A stretch of DNA of 64,000 nucleotides from the NCBI GenBank assembly GCA_036785705.1, contig JAWUZG010000036.1, positions 16,549,501-16,613,500 of the forward strand, in the 5' to 3' direction. Of this stretch, positions 27,501 through 37,600 are shown in pieces. Source of the DNA: Acanthornis magna (taxonomy: Eukaryota; Chordata; Aves; Passeriformes; Acanthizidae). The position numbers were made by a program, and so were the translations under genes. The notes under the pieces are model-generated. The model saw only the letters and a program-made list of their open reading frames with translations. It had not been told where the DNA came from and did not search any database. Numbering within the stretch: the first letter of the stretch is position 1; each line of letters starts with the position of its first letter.

Positions 27501-28170
27501 AATCACGCTTTCCCAAATCGCACCATAGATGTTCTGCTGTGTTCTTTGTGAAGCCAACTGCTGTTTTCAGTTCTCATTACATTTGCAAAACTTTCTTGTT
27601 TCCTGTCTCTTCCAGCTGATTCTGAAGAGCACGTTGAGAAAAGGGGAGGCCAGACAGTGGTTTACGATGAGAAGAAGGGCACAGTGTACAGTTATGCCTA
27701 CTTCCACTTTGTTTTCTTCCTGGCTTCTCTCTATGTGATGATGACAGTAACTCACTGGTTCCAGTAAGTGTGTTTCTTTAATGCTGAGAAATTAACGTCT
27801 CTCTGAGGGGGAAGATGTGAACGGGAAGTTCTGCTACTTGGTTGTTCCCTATCCTCATGGTAGAAGCTTGAAGAGACATTACAAGCATTCTCAGGCATTC
27901 TTGAGCAAGATCTTACCCTGTAAAGGGCTGCTTTCCCTTGCCTCCTCTGGGTTAACCTAGTTAAAGTCTTTTCTTTGTTGCTAAAGTTCATTGGTTTTTT
28001 TTGTTTTTTTTTCCCTTAACAGTTACGAAAGTGCTCAGATTGAAAAATTCTTCACTGGAACCTGGTCTATCTTCTGGATTAAGATGGTCTCCTGTTGGGT
28101 TTGTGTCTGTCTGTACTTATGGACTCTTATTGCTCCACTCTGTTGTCCAACCAGAGAGTTCTCAGTGTGA
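6421..28170 (+). CDS. SERINC5: SERINC5, serine incorporator 5 (exons 2-12, joined; exon 1 upstream of window)
   Basis: Eleven exons join as 6421-6588, 12865-13043, 13366-13448, 16393-16486, 18053-18264, 19035-19130, 21975-22101, 23692-23758, 26897-26936, 27616-27763 and 28023-28170. All introns are GT-AG, phases agree throughout, and the 1362 nt encode 453 residues plus a stop. The product is the TDE1/SERINC family: ten membrane passes, a cysteine-rich N-terminus and a conserved C-terminal PTREFSV. It matches SERINC5 closely and much better than its paralogues as far as I remember them. In human the first exon gives about nine residues ending in Gln, so the full protein would be near 462, against 461 in the human long form. 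Known of the family: plasma-membrane proteins first described as serine incorporators into phospholipids, more recently as lipid scramblases; human SERINC5 lowers retroviral particle infectivity. The coordinates span introns. The gene is convergent with THBS4. Confidence 0.95.
6589..12864 (+). other. SERINC5 intron 2
   Basis: An intron of about 6.3 kb between exons 2 and 3, phase 0, donor gtaagt and acceptor TTTTCAG. It is mostly AT-rich unique sequence. I recognise no mobile element, RNA gene or further exon in it; the scattered open frames are short and lack splice support. Confidence 0.85.
12865..13043 (+). CDS. SERINC5: SERINC5 exon 3: first luminal loop and TM2
   Basis: 179 nt: 59 codons plus two bases of a split glycine. 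Donor gtgagt at 13044. It encodes a polar loop ([20 protein letters not shown]), then a hydrophobic segment around [19 protein letters not shown], followed by the conserved KSCRA(Y)VHNG. Loop cysteines are conserved in the family and probably form disulfides. Confidence 0.95.
13366..13448 (+). CDS. SERINC5: SERINC5 exon 4: TM3 and FIPDQDTF motif
   Basis: 83 nt starting with one base that completes a split glycine and ending with one base of a split alanine. Acceptor CTCATCCAG, donor gtatgt at 13449. It encodes [20 protein letters not shown] then DQDTFLN. The [12 protein letters not shown] stretch is among the most conserved in the SERINC family. Confidence 0.95.
13449..16392 (+). other. SERINC5 intron 4
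   Basis: A 2.9-kb intron (phase 1). It contains a short TTGG-type simple repeat near 14,978-15,010 followed by a T-rich run. Nothing else is recognisable. An open frame at 13,717-14,175 on the plus strand has no family features and is taken as chance. Confidence 0.8.
14978..15010 (+). repeat. (TTGG)n simple repeat
   Basis: Several consecutive TTGG/GGTT tetranucleotide units with a few interruptions, followed by a poly-T run near 15,020. It sits in SERINC5 intron 4 and has no evident function. Confidence 0.8.
16393..16486 (+). CDS. SERINC5: SERINC5 exon 5: TM4
   Basis: 94 nt: two bases complete a split alanine, then 30 codons, then two bases of a split tryptophan. Acceptor TGCCTTGCAG, donor gtatgt at 16487. 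Encodes [18 protein letters not shown] then [13 protein letters not shown], with the FAHKWN signature at the membrane edge that is nearly invariant in SERINC proteins. Confidence 0.95.
16487..18052 (+). other. SERINC5 intron 5
   Basis: A 1.6-kb intron (phase 2), AT-rich in its 5' half. No repeat family, RNA gene or extra exon recognised. The acceptor is a clean pyrimidine tract (CTCTCTCCCCAG). Confidence 0.85.
18053..18264 (+). CDS. SERINC5: SERINC5 exon 6: TM5 and TM6
   Basis: 212 nt, the largest SERINC5 exon here: one base, 70 codons, one base. It encodes two hydrophobic segments ([20 protein letters not shown] and, after [29 protein letters not shown]) ending SPCVQN. The human protein has SPWVQN at the last motif, so Trp is replaced by Cys here. 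Donor gtgagt at 18265. Confidence 0.95.
18265..19034 (+). other. SERINC5 intron 6
   Basis: A 770-bp intron (phase 1) with acceptor TTTGTAAAG. Nothing recognisable inside. Confidence 0.85.
19035..19130 (+). CDS. SERINC5: SERINC5 exon 7: TM7
   Basis: 96 nt: two bases completing a split arginine, 31 codons, one base. Encodes the conserved [20 protein letters not shown] followed by [11 protein letters not shown]. The family motif SGLLQ(S/A)xxIxxYxxYLTxSA is intact. Donor gtaagt at 19131. Confidence 0.95.
19131..21974 (+). other. SERINC5 intron 7
   Basis: A 2.8-kb intron (phase 1). It has a poly-T run at about 19,621-19,634. An open frame of 164 codons at 20,638-21,132 on the plus strand shows no homology I recognise and no splice support. 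Otherwise unique AT-rich sequence. Confidence 0.8.
21975..22101 (+). CDS. SERINC5: SERINC5 exon 8: glycosylated loop and TM8
   Basis: 127 nt: two bases, 41 codons, two bases. The extracellular loop holds an N-glycosylation sequon (N-I-T in [11 protein letters not shown]) at the place of the known glycosylated Asn of human SERINC5 (NVTICVPDF). The segment [18 protein letters not shown] then starts the eighth membrane pass. Acceptor TTTTGTGAAG, donor gtaagt at 22102. Confidence 0.95.
22102..23691 (+). other. SERINC5 intron 8
   Basis: A 1.6-kb intron (phase 2), ending in TTTTCCTCCTAG. No repeat or RNA gene recognised. A 182-codon minus-strand open frame around 22,652-23,200 has no recognisable features. 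Confidence 0.8.
23692..23758 (+). CDS. SERINC5: SERINC5 exon 9: start of cytosolic loop 4
   Basis: 67 nt: one base completing a split cysteine, then 22 codons, phase 0 at the end. Encodes [20 protein letters not shown] then TE. This follows the conserved S-C-L-T-S-T-T-R motif after TM8 and begins the large intracellular loop, which in human SERINC5 carries the determinants of downregulation by viral antagonists. Donor gtgagt at 23759. Confidence 0.95.
23759..26896 (+). other. SERINC5 intron 9
   Basis: A 3.1-kb intron (phase 0) containing a CpG-rich block at about 24,590-24,945, described separately. The remainder is AT-rich with no mobile element recognised. The acceptor is CTGTTCCACAG. Confidence 0.8.
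24590..24945. other. CpG-rich block inside SERINC5 intron 9
   Basis: About 350 bp are strikingly G+C rich, with roughly twenty CpG dinucleotides (for example GGCGCGGCCTGG, TTAGGCGCGGCC, CTCGCCGGAGCG), in an otherwise AT-rich, CpG-poor intron. Open frames on both strands span it, as expected from few stop codons in GC-rich DNA; none resembles a known protein. It could be an intragenic CpG island or alternative promoter, or a GC-rich insertion. No TATA-like box or clear start was identified. Confidence 0.55.
26897..26936 (+). CDS. SERINC5: SERINC5 exon 10: small cysteine-rich loop exon
   Basis: 40 nt: 13 codons plus one base. Encodes [13 protein letters not shown]. Human SERINC5 has a comparable RCCFCF cluster in intracellular loop 4; the cysteines may be palmitoylated (inference). 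Because 40 nt is not a multiple of three, skipping it would shift the frame. Donor is the weaker gtaatt at 26937. Confidence 0.9.
26937..27615 (+). other. SERINC5 intron 10
   Basis: A 679-bp intron (phase 1), acceptor CTGTCTCTTCCAG. No features recognised. Confidence 0.85.
27616..27763 (+). CDS. SERINC5: SERINC5 exon 11: acidic loop and TM9
   Basis: 148 nt: two bases, 48 codons, two bases. Encodes an acidic stretch ([14 protein letters not shown]), the family motif [20 protein letters not shown], then the membrane segment [18 protein letters not shown]...YSYxxFHxxFxLAxxYxxMxLTxW is a hallmark of SERINC proteins. Read through the donor (gtaagt at 27764), the frame stops at once (CAG TAA), so retention of intron 11 would truncate the protein before TM10. 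Confidence 0.95.
28023..28170 (+). CDS. SERINC5: SERINC5 exon 12: TM10 and C-terminus
   Basis: 148 nt: one base, 48 codons and TGA at 28168-28170. Encodes [20 protein letters not shown], the tenth membrane segment ([18 protein letters not shown]) and the tail CCPTREFSV, identical in its last seven residues to the human long isoform. The upstream intron is only 259 bp. In human only the ten-pass isoform is stably expressed and antivirally active. Confidence 0.95.
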
Positions 28171-31100
28171 ACAGTCAAAAGGTCATTTTTTCTTTTTTTT
28201 TCCTTTCTTTCTTTTTTTTTTTTTGGAATGAGGAAACACCTATTACCCACTAATCATAATGTACCAGTTATTACCTTTTTTGTCAGACTAAACAAATGAT
28301 TGAAGACTTTTTTACAATTTTTTTATTATCATGGACAAGCATTGCCTAAGGGAACAAATCTGTTTCAAAATGCTACAATGCTTATATGTGGTGTGTAGAA
28401 AACACAGTTGTTGCATAAACTGGAATAAGTTAAATGCTTTTCAAATAACTGACAATCCTTCTCTGGCTTCATTGACAAGAAAAGAAAAATCATGGTGCAG
28501 ATGTATCTTCTTACTTCCCATGAATGTTTGGTATCTTCTAGCAAATAGGCATTCATTCATTTTTATACTCTTTCATTAACTGTTTCTTTTACAGTTTGCA
28601 GTGATGATTTGGACTGCTGTTTTGTACAGCATATAATCCTTGTAAGTAGTATCCAGATAATTTTTTCCAAAAATGTATCTAAATACTTCTGTAGAAATAA
28701 GAGAATATATAAGAATTTGACTGCCAAAGCATCTACTAAAAATTGTTTATCTAAGTATTAAATATATTAAGTTATTGTATACCTAGATTGAAAAAGGAAT
28801 GTACCAATTATAGTAAAGTATTTATTCTATTATTACTTTGAAGGCACCTGGATATATTATGCAATTCAGATTTAGCCCAGTTAATTACTGAAGGGGAGTT
28901 CTACACACAAATTCTCAAACTGAATTTTGTCCAATTTTGCTTTTCCAGGTCACTCAAATGTTGAGTGTACTGCATGGGGATGTAAGATAAGGTACATTCT
29001 TTGTTCACAATGTTTGCTGTTGAGAAAACGATAGTTAAGGGAGCACTCCCAGTTGCTGTTAAATTTAAAGGTGGGGTGCTCATTTACTTTTCTACCCTGC
29101 TGTTTCAATTTGTGTCTAAAGATCTCCCAGGATCTTCAGTTCAGTTTCCATGACTAGTTTTATAATATTTTAGATGCATTGATGCGTTGGTCAGAAAAGG
29201 ACTACAGTGTGGCATCATCTTTTCTGCTTGTGTTGGTTCGAAGGTATTTTTTCTAACTGCTCTATTTTTATACTCCTCTGTTGATATTAGTTTTACTGTT
29301 GGGATGGGACTTAGCCAGCCAATATAGTAATGGAGACAGAAATTCTTTTGTAGAACTCCTATTTCAAGCACTGGAGTAAGCAGTCAGAAAAGCAAAACCA
29401 GAAGACACAAATATAACAAGCAGCTGCCTTAGTACAAATGACTTGACCGTATTAAACACTACCTTGTCACCCTATTTTTTCTTTCTTTAAGCAGATGATT
29501 TAGTGGTAGAACAACAGCTCAAATGCCCTGAATGCTGAATAAGGTTGAACCCACAGAGTTATCTACATTCTGGTGGGATGAATTTATGACTTAAGTTAGT
29601 CCTGGAGGTTTTTGCCTTCTCTCTGTTGACATATATATTCACACACACATACAGTGTGAAATATCAACCAATTCAGCAGCTCTCTTTTAAAAAAAATATG
29701 ATTGAGCCTTAAATCTTCATCCACTGCTTTCTGCAAAACAAAGAAAAGCACAGCATAAAGGTCAAGGGGTTAGCCAAAATATTTACATGCCTTCGTTGTT
29801 CTGTTGCAATAATTAATGGCTAATGCCCACCAAGTGAGTAATCTTAACATATTGGATCTCAATTCTGGCCTTGTTTTCATTACCATTTTTAGCTGCCTTG
29901 TTGCTATGGTATCCCAGGGCTTCTGTTCTGCTTGGAGCTTTCTAGAGGTGTGATCTTCCCCACCCTGTGCACCCTTCCTTGAAACAAAACCTTCAGGTCT
30001 GCAGTCCTGTCCGCTTAGACCACCTATCCCAGTGATTAGAGCCTTAAAATACATCTGTCCTGAGATCTGAGGGAAGGAGGAGTCTTCTTGTTGCACCAAG
30101 AGTTAAAAATAGCAGTTGAAACTGGGCTTTGACACTGAGTTAGAAAAGCAGTGAATAGCTCTGAAGAAGGAGGCAGGTTTTTCTCTTTCCCTTTGGTTCT
30201 GCTGGGTGGTTCTGATTCTGCCAAGATCTCTGCTAGGATGGGGCCATGTTAGAATGTTTCTGCCTGCGTTTTGAGTCTCGCTACACAGAGAAAGGCCTTT
30301 TCTGCAGCAGGAAAAGGCTTTTGTTAATGCATTTTCCAGAATTATCTGTCCAGTCCCTAAAATAAGACCTTATGGGCTGTGCAATGATGGCTAACAGTTG
30401 TCCCACCTAACTCATAGCAGCAATTTTGACAAACAATTTTGATCCAGTGCTAGAGTTGTGTGCTGCAGCTGAGGTAGTCCAGGCGCTTGCTCCTGCCTTG
30501 CCTGGTCCCTAGAGGCTTGCAAGATTTGCCTTCTAGTGCCATATATGTTGTATATAGAAACCAAGCTTCTTTTTTCTTCCCCCCGCCCCCCCAAATTAGC
30601 CATGTTTTTTGTAACAGAACAATCAGGGAAAGGAGTTTTACAGAAGAAGGCATGCACTATGTCAAGTTAAAGGCAGGGAATAGTACCTGTTCTCTGGTTC
30701 TGATAGCAGGCATCCCAGTCACAAATGTGGATGATCTTAATACAATCTTGGCCCTTGAAGGTTCTTAATTGTTTACGAAAACACGTACTTTATGTAGTAT
30801 CTGCATCAGGACTTTCTACACCTCCTTGTGCTCTTTTTTTTAATAGTTTGTGTTTAGGGAAATAGGTTTTGCACAGAGGAAACAAGGCTGTAAAGAGAAA
30901 GTCCACAGTGAGGCATGAGTCCGTTCTTACACAGCACTCACCTCACTGAGTTCGTCCTTCATCCTTCCCTACTACCAACTCTTGACCTTAAGGATATAGA
31001 TCTGCAGTTATACATAGAGTGGGAATAGGGCAGTGCCTGTTTACACAGTTTTGTCTGCTTCTGAGCAAATGTTTGGGGGAAAACCCTCAAAAATGAGTAA

Positions 31101-31634
31101 CTTTGAGGGCCTGTGTGTCCATGATGCCCCAGACCCAGCTGTGGACTTCCAGGCCTTTGTAAGGAATCAGTAACTAGTGGGACCTCTAGTTCCTCACCAA
31201 GACAAGGCTTCCTGCTGGCCAGGCAAATGTTACAGCCTTAGTGTTCCCTGTAAAATCTGTACTGTGAACTTCCATGTGCAACTACGCAACAAGATCCTCG
31301 GCTCGGGTCAAGAAAGTAAATTCCCAGCCCATAGATTCTGAACAGTTCATGAAAATGGGCTTTAAAAAAAACTTTATAAGAAGTGCCTTCTTACCTACTG
31401 CTGTGATAACTATTAATTCAGGTGGCACTAGAACTGGAAAACCTGGACTGAGCCTGTGACTGGGTGATGCTGCCTTGTATGTAACATCAGTGTGTACAAG
31501 GCACAATCAGACCCGGGGTGCATGTGGAAGACCAAATAATCTGTGCTTGACAAATCTTTGGGGATAAGACTGCTTCAGGTATTACTGTGCAGTGGAAAAT
31601 TAACTGGGAAAACTCACAAGTAGCCTGATGCTTT

Positions 31635-31644
31635 TGTAAATAAA
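31635..31644 (+). promoter_or_regulatory. Pumilio-like motif overlapping a proximal AATAAA
   Basis: TGTAAATA at 31,635-31,642 matches the Pumilio-binding consensus TGTANATA, and AATAAA at 31,639-31,644 overlaps it. It lies in the presumed SERINC5 3' UTR and could be a proximal polyadenylation signal. A motif this short can occur by chance. Confidence 0.3.
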
Positions 31645-32535
31645 TGAGTAATTTAATGTTTAAGCTGTAAACAGATAACTTTCTCTCCCCATACCTGAAA
31701 GTGCAGGTGACTGTCTGCTGAGGCAGTTCACTGCACAGGGTCTATCCTGCCTTTTGCCACAATTGCTCATTTAATTTGTTCCCAGACATAAGTGGTGCAG
31801 CGCTTCCGGCTCCTAGTGGGTTTGGGCTGTGTTGAAGTGAGGAAGCTTACAAAGATAGCAAGACCAGAGAACATGTCTTATACTAAATTTCCTCTATTTA
31901 AATTTGAAATAATGCTATAATGTAGTAGACTCTTGGAGGAACAGACAGTGTTGACAAGTTCTGCTGGGAAGGTGAAACAATTTTATTGGCTTTTTTCTAC
32001 TTTTTGAAATTTGCCATCATAAAGATTATTTGGGACCTCACTGCTGCACTATTGTCTGAGACTGGAACAATTTTAATTTTCCTTGTGAAGACAACCAAAA
32101 GCCACATCGTGACTGGTTCTTGTTTGGGGTAAAATCAGTGGGACAGACTTGAAGAGCAAGTCTTTGAATCCAAGTAGCTGGACTAACAAATGAGACGATA
32201 AAACTTTACTAGAAATGTGTGGAAAGCAGATGGATGTGCTTGTTTCCTGTTTGCCACAGTTTCTCAAAGTATGCAGGCAGCTCTTGCAGCTGGATGCCAA
32301 TTAAGGAGCTCCACTGCAATCGCACATTGAAGGTATCACTTGCTTGTGATACTCCCAGCTTTCTGCTTTCAGCATTTCCACGAGGTTCAAACAACTTGTA
32401 CATGCCCAGTTAATGTCGTAAATCCTGGCTGGGTTGGGCTGCTTTCCTCCGAAATGCATGATTCAGTGTTGCTAATGTAGGGACAGTCCAGAGGGAGGGT
32501 TTGTCCCCTCACAGAATCATAAACACTGCATGTCT

Positions 32536-32552
32536 ATTTATTTATTTATTTA
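32536..32552 (+). promoter_or_regulatory. AU-rich element in SERINC5 3' UTR
   Basis: ATTTATTTATTTATTTA gives four overlapping ATTTA pentamers and contains the nonamer TTATTTATT, the form of a class II AU-rich mRNA-decay element. It is sense-strand for SERINC5 and lies about 4.4 kb after the stop, so it matters only in transcripts using the distal poly(A) site. It could also simply be a (TTTA)n microsatellite. Confidence 0.45.
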
Positions 32553-34589
32553 GTGTTTTAGCACCTTTTTACAAGTCTTTACGCGCTTTGAGACTATAAA
32601 TTACGCATCTGTAATTGCTTTGTCAGCTACTGCTGCAGCCATTTCTGGGCTAGAACATTGCTATTAAAGAAGCAACCATTGCACTTGTGAAAAAGCTGTT
32701 TTTTAAGAGTTCTATGGCTTTGGAAGATGGCATCAGGAAAATTTGGGTACTTAAGATAGTGCTGCTTGAACTTTGGCTAGGAACCCAGAGTATCATTGGC
32801 ATCTCTGAACAGATCAGCAACAAAGTAATCCACTGACTGTTTTTAAACTGTGCTATAAAGATTTTATAAACTGCTAGGCTTTTCTCCTAAGTAAGTTGAT
32901 GAAGCAATGTACCACATGACTGTACCTATGTAGCTAGAGGAGTTGAGATTATCCACAGCTAAAATTTTGCTTTCATCTTTCCTTCTGGGCTTTAGAAGCA
33001 ATGTCTTTTGCTTGCAGGCTGTATCTCCTTGTTTTATTTGCCTTTTTCTCCTTGGATTTGCTTTTAAAGGCACGGTAAACCTGCTTCATTCCCAGACAAC
33101 CTGCTGCCTGTCAAATGGGATGTCTTTGGTGCTAGAAACTCGCGAAGACCTCTTTGCCAAGTCTTACTGATCCTTTCCTTTCATAGCAGGACAACCTGCA
33201 GCATTGAAGCAGAGTCAAGGATCATAGTTTATTACATGGATCAGTTTTCCTTTGTGAAAACTGCTTCTTTGTTTTCTGAAGTGGCCTACGAGTTCTTGTG
33301 GGAGGGAAACACATAATCAATGCCATGACATTTTACTTGTGTTTTCAGTTTTGTAAACAGTAGTTAGAATTCAGTGTTCACATGACTGTACAACAGAAAG
33401 CCAGGGGTCAAGTGCTTAGAAAGCTTTGGCTTTTTCTACTTGGAACAGGATACGTAGCTTGGGAACTGGTATGTCTCTGCATTTTCTACATCCTCATGGC
33501 AGAATGCCCAAGTGCCCCAGGATGGGGGTGTAGACACACTGTGCAGAGATCGAAGCAGCAACTTCAGGAGGCTGGCATGATGACTGCTTTGCAATGCCCG
33601 AAGAAATTCTGTACGTTTCAAGTCAGCCTTAAATCCCATTTGTTTGGGGTTTTTTTATCGAATCTGGATTTGATTCTTTCCACACCTGTTCAATAATGCT
33701 GTTTTTAAAAGTTAGAAATTTTTTCAGGTATAAGCCGCGTTGGCTTCCCGCTGCCTGCCAGTCTCTGATAGTTCCCAGTGCGTAGCGTACAGATATTTTC
33801 ACAGACTTGCTCAGAGGCAGAGTCATCAGCTTTGAAACCACTCTAGCAGCCTAAAGCTTCCAGAGCTTTTGCTCACCAGAGCTGCAGGGTGCAGCACTGC
33901 AGCCATGCTTTTGCCAAAGAAGCCTCAGTGTGAAGCCAAGAAGAAAGTGCGAAGCCAAGAATTTTGGAAAACTATGGGGAAATAACAGAACATTGTTCAT
34001 ACCGTAGCTTTAGATTTCCTCTTACCGATACAAGTCCAGGTGCTTAGATGTCCTTTGGACATCCGTGCAGACTTAAAGCAAGGAGAATTAACGTCCAGAT
34101 AAAATCATTCTACTTGTAATATACAAGCTGAGAAAAGATTTACTAGGAGCATATGGGTTCAGTGTCTGCTTTTGTTCACCACCAGTGCGTGGTGTTCAGT
34201 CTCATATATGCCATGTTCAAAAACTGGATGCAAAATAGTCAAAATATAAACACATTTTCTTAATGATGAGGGGATTTTAATTAGTCTTTTTCAAGGTTCT
34301 TAATATCTCAAGGGAACTTCTTGGTGTGTATGTGTGGTTTTATTTTATTAAGCTGTAGCCCAGTGAAGTGGAATTTTGGTAGTTTATTTAACTTTTTTGC
34401 AAGTGTTGTGGTCTTTAGTAACTGTAATAGGTTGACTTTTAAAGATTGGTAAAGATTCCAGAATCATAAGATCTTAATTGTAAAATAGTCAACAGCTTTG
34501 CCTTTTTAAAGCATGTTAATGGTTTTTATGAACACTTCCTTTTGTATACTGAGTGAATGTATTGTTATAGATTTAATGTTTAATGGACC

Positions 34590-34595
34590 AATAAA
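34590..34595 (+). terminator. SERINC5: Probable SERINC5 polyadenylation signal
   Basis: Canonical AATAAA on the plus strand within AT-rich sequence, followed by TTTTTCTTAC and then GT-rich GTTGTGGTAC about 30 bases on, as expected around a cleavage site near 34,610. After it the sequence becomes GC-richer and loses the 3'-UTR character. Confidence 0.6.
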
Positions 34596-34610
34596 ATTTT
34601 TCTTACATTT

Positions 34611-37600
34611 GAAATGAATCGTTGTGGTACATTAAAGTTGTCAACTCAATTCATTCTAGGAAAAACTTAAAAAATATCTAAATATATTAGCTAAGCACTT
34701 ACTGAACCAGTAAAAGTAAATTGGTTGATCTTTTTTTTTGTTCACTAAATTTCGGTGGTGTTTAACCAAAAAATGTAGCTCTAGGGAATATTAGATGGCT
34801 TCACTGTCCCTGTTACTTTTGTATTTCTCCAGGCTGCAACACTGGACAATGGCAGATTGCAGATTTGTCAGTGGTATCTGTTCTGTACAATCCATCCCTG
34901 AGATGTGTAAGATACTGACAGTGCAAACAAGGTATCTTCAAGGTCGATGAAGCACCTGTGCAACTGATTTTTAATTCTTTTTTCCCCTCACTTGCCCAGA
35001 TGGTGGGGTGAGCAGTTCTTGAATTTGACATGCTGAGGTCCACACCAGCAAAAGTGCTTTGTCTTCAGGGGTGGCAGTTCCTTCCCGCTCACCATCCCTG
35101 TCCTGTTTCAGTGTGTGCCAGCTGCAGCCTGCCCGCTGGTACTGGTAGCACCTGTGCCAGAGAGCTGACCAGACCCACACCAGGACACAGATCCCTGTGG
35201 TTTTGAGAAACTGCTGACCAAGCTTCCAAGAGTCACTGGTGGCTGCTATTCCCCATGCAGCTCTGGTGCATGAGAGCTCTGGTGCATGCAGCTGGGAGGG
35301 TGTTTGCAGGTAGGAGCAAGGCAGAGACAGGTTCCTGAGTGGTGCCCAAGGGCTGAGACTCAAGTGCCTGTGCTCCACAGCCTCCCACCAGTCTGCCCAC
35401 ACCTGCCCTCATCCAACACTGCAGCATCCTGGCCGGATGTTCCCTCCTAGTGATTCAAACCAGGTCGTCTTCAGAGAACAGAAGCACTTGAAGTATGTTT
35501 GCCATGGTGTTTGCAGCGCACAGGAAAGAGTTAACCTTTGTTGAGATGTTAGATCCTGGTACAGAAGCTGCAGGACTGGGAACTCCAGAGTAGTTACAGC
35601 TGCTGCTGCAGCTGAGTGCAGCCCTGCTGTGCAGGCGGTGGGGTTAAGAGAGAGTTACATGGTCGGTTTTAAAGATGTGGGATTGCAGCATCTTCACTTG
35701 CCAGAGGCCACACATTGAGCTATGTCTGCATTGCACAATAGTCCAGAAAGGGATCATGGTGCTAGGGAAGCATGTTTAATCACTTTTAAACAGGGACTGC
35801 ACAATCTCTGATGAGAATGTGAGAGGCAGAAGGTTTCCCAAGCCCAGACTGTGATCTTCTTGGGGCAAATGTTTGTCTGCTGGCTTCACTCTTGAGCTTG
35901 TAGGCTGCCCAACAGTTGATGTATCAATGTAACAGACGTAATAAACTCCAGCATCCCATTGTAAGGTCCCAACAGCATCTTCTGAAACAAAAGTTCTGGC
36001 TCTCTGACCTGTAGCTAGTATATGTTGCTGCCAGCAGAGCAAGCCAGTATGTTTTCTGTCAAGGGAGGTTAGAGGCTTGCAGCTTCACACAGTTCCCTTT
36101 GACAACAGCATGAGAGGCAGAGCCTGTGTCTCACATTCCAGCCTCCAATGGCTGTGGACTGAAAGCCTGGAAACAGGCAAGCTCCATGGTGGTAAACCAG
36201 CTGAGAAGGGAAAGGGCTGGGCTGCTCCCTCCCAGCCACTGTAGCAGAAGGAGACGCTCTGGCTGCAGGCAGGCAGGCTGAGCAGAGCTTTGGAGTCTGG
36301 CAAGGATTTGAAGGCCAAGTGCGATCATGTTTTCTGATGGAGCTATGTGTACTGCCCATGCTGCAGACAGGTCAGGGTGGGCCAGGCCTGTTGCATCCGC
36401 TTGAGGAGAGCACTTGTGCAAAATGTGAGCACTGCAGGCCCCAGCTGTCCTGCACTGCTGGTGTGTGTGAGCGTAGTGACCGCCTTCTGCCGGGCTGTGC
36501 CCAGACCATTCAGAGAGGATTTCTGTCTGGACAAGGGGGCTCTTCTGGTGAAATGCAAATGTATGATAAGGAGCATGTAAATTTGTTTTACAGTGTGTGT
36601 TCTCCTTCATAAATGAACAATACTGCAGTTACAGCCCATGTTCGGCCGGAAAAACACGTTTTTTCTTGTCTTTTAAGCACAATTTGACAATGCTCTCTGT
36701 TGCTCCAAAGAAAATAGCCTTTCAGTCCTCAAACATCTGGTGAGTGGTTGGGTTTAGTGAAGCCAAGGGAAAAGGAGGACAGAAACTGGAGGACCTTTCA
36801 TCATGAAGCACTGAACCAGAGGAATACTCCTGCCTTATGCTTTTTGTAGTGGGACTCTAGGATGCCTTGTGGTACAGCTCCCGGGGCCACCCTGCTTCCA
36901 GAAACTTTGACAATGGTGGATGAGTCCATGGGAAAATTCTGCAAATAATCAAAGCCTCTGATAGCTTGTAATATCCTTAAGGGTGTTTTTATTGTACTGA
37001 GAACAGGAAACTTTTTTTGGCTGTTTCTCTCACCTGATAATTTAACTCAGCATTACCCCTGTATCTTTGTGCTGGAAAAGAGCTAGAACTGTTCATTTTC
37101 CCAGGGCTACTTCTGATTTTAAAACTCTCACTGTATTCTTTCCCTTTTTATTTCTTCCTTCCCCCTCCCCCAGGCTGAAGGGCCATTTCTGACTGTCTGT
37201 TTAAAAGTATCCTATAGTTATTTTTAAAGTATATAGTTACTTTTAAAGTAACTATCCTACTTATGCAACAGTCCTTGGAACTTGTGCTCCCTTCCTTCCT
37301 AGCTCAATTTTGAAAGTGAATGTAGTAAAAATGCACCCTGTATTAACACCTTCCTGCACTTTCAAATTAGACAGTGCATTGTGATACAGTTTCTTTCGGC
37401 TCTCTTTTCAGTCCTTTCCTAATGATAACTAATGCTTAATACAGTGTCTTGGGGTTTTAATTTGGTGACTTCTTTGCATAGTATTGCAGTACCTGCCTAG
37501 AGAGCTTAGCTCTGAGTGGCTACAAGTTAAAGCCTGGCTTTGTGTATGTGAAAGTTAGGATTATTTTATCTAGGTGATTCTGCGTTTGTTATTTCTGTAG

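Larger units (their letters stand above)
28171..34610 (+). other. SERINC5: SERINC5 3' UTR (probable extent)
   Basis: After the stop no splice-supported coding sequence appears on this strand until the intergenic region. The strongest polyadenylation signal is AATAAA at 34,590 in a T-rich context with GT-rich sequence after it. That implies a 6.4-kb 3' UTR, in line with the long mRNA known in mammals. A pyrimidine-rich tract near 28,180-28,224, a possible proximal poly(A) signal at 31,639 and an AU-rich element at 32,536 lie within it. The end is inferred. Confidence 0.6.

Noticed and set aside
32508..32526. Possible CR1 tail (CACAGAATCATAA)
   Set aside because: The match is only about a dozen bases with no flanking CR1 similarity.
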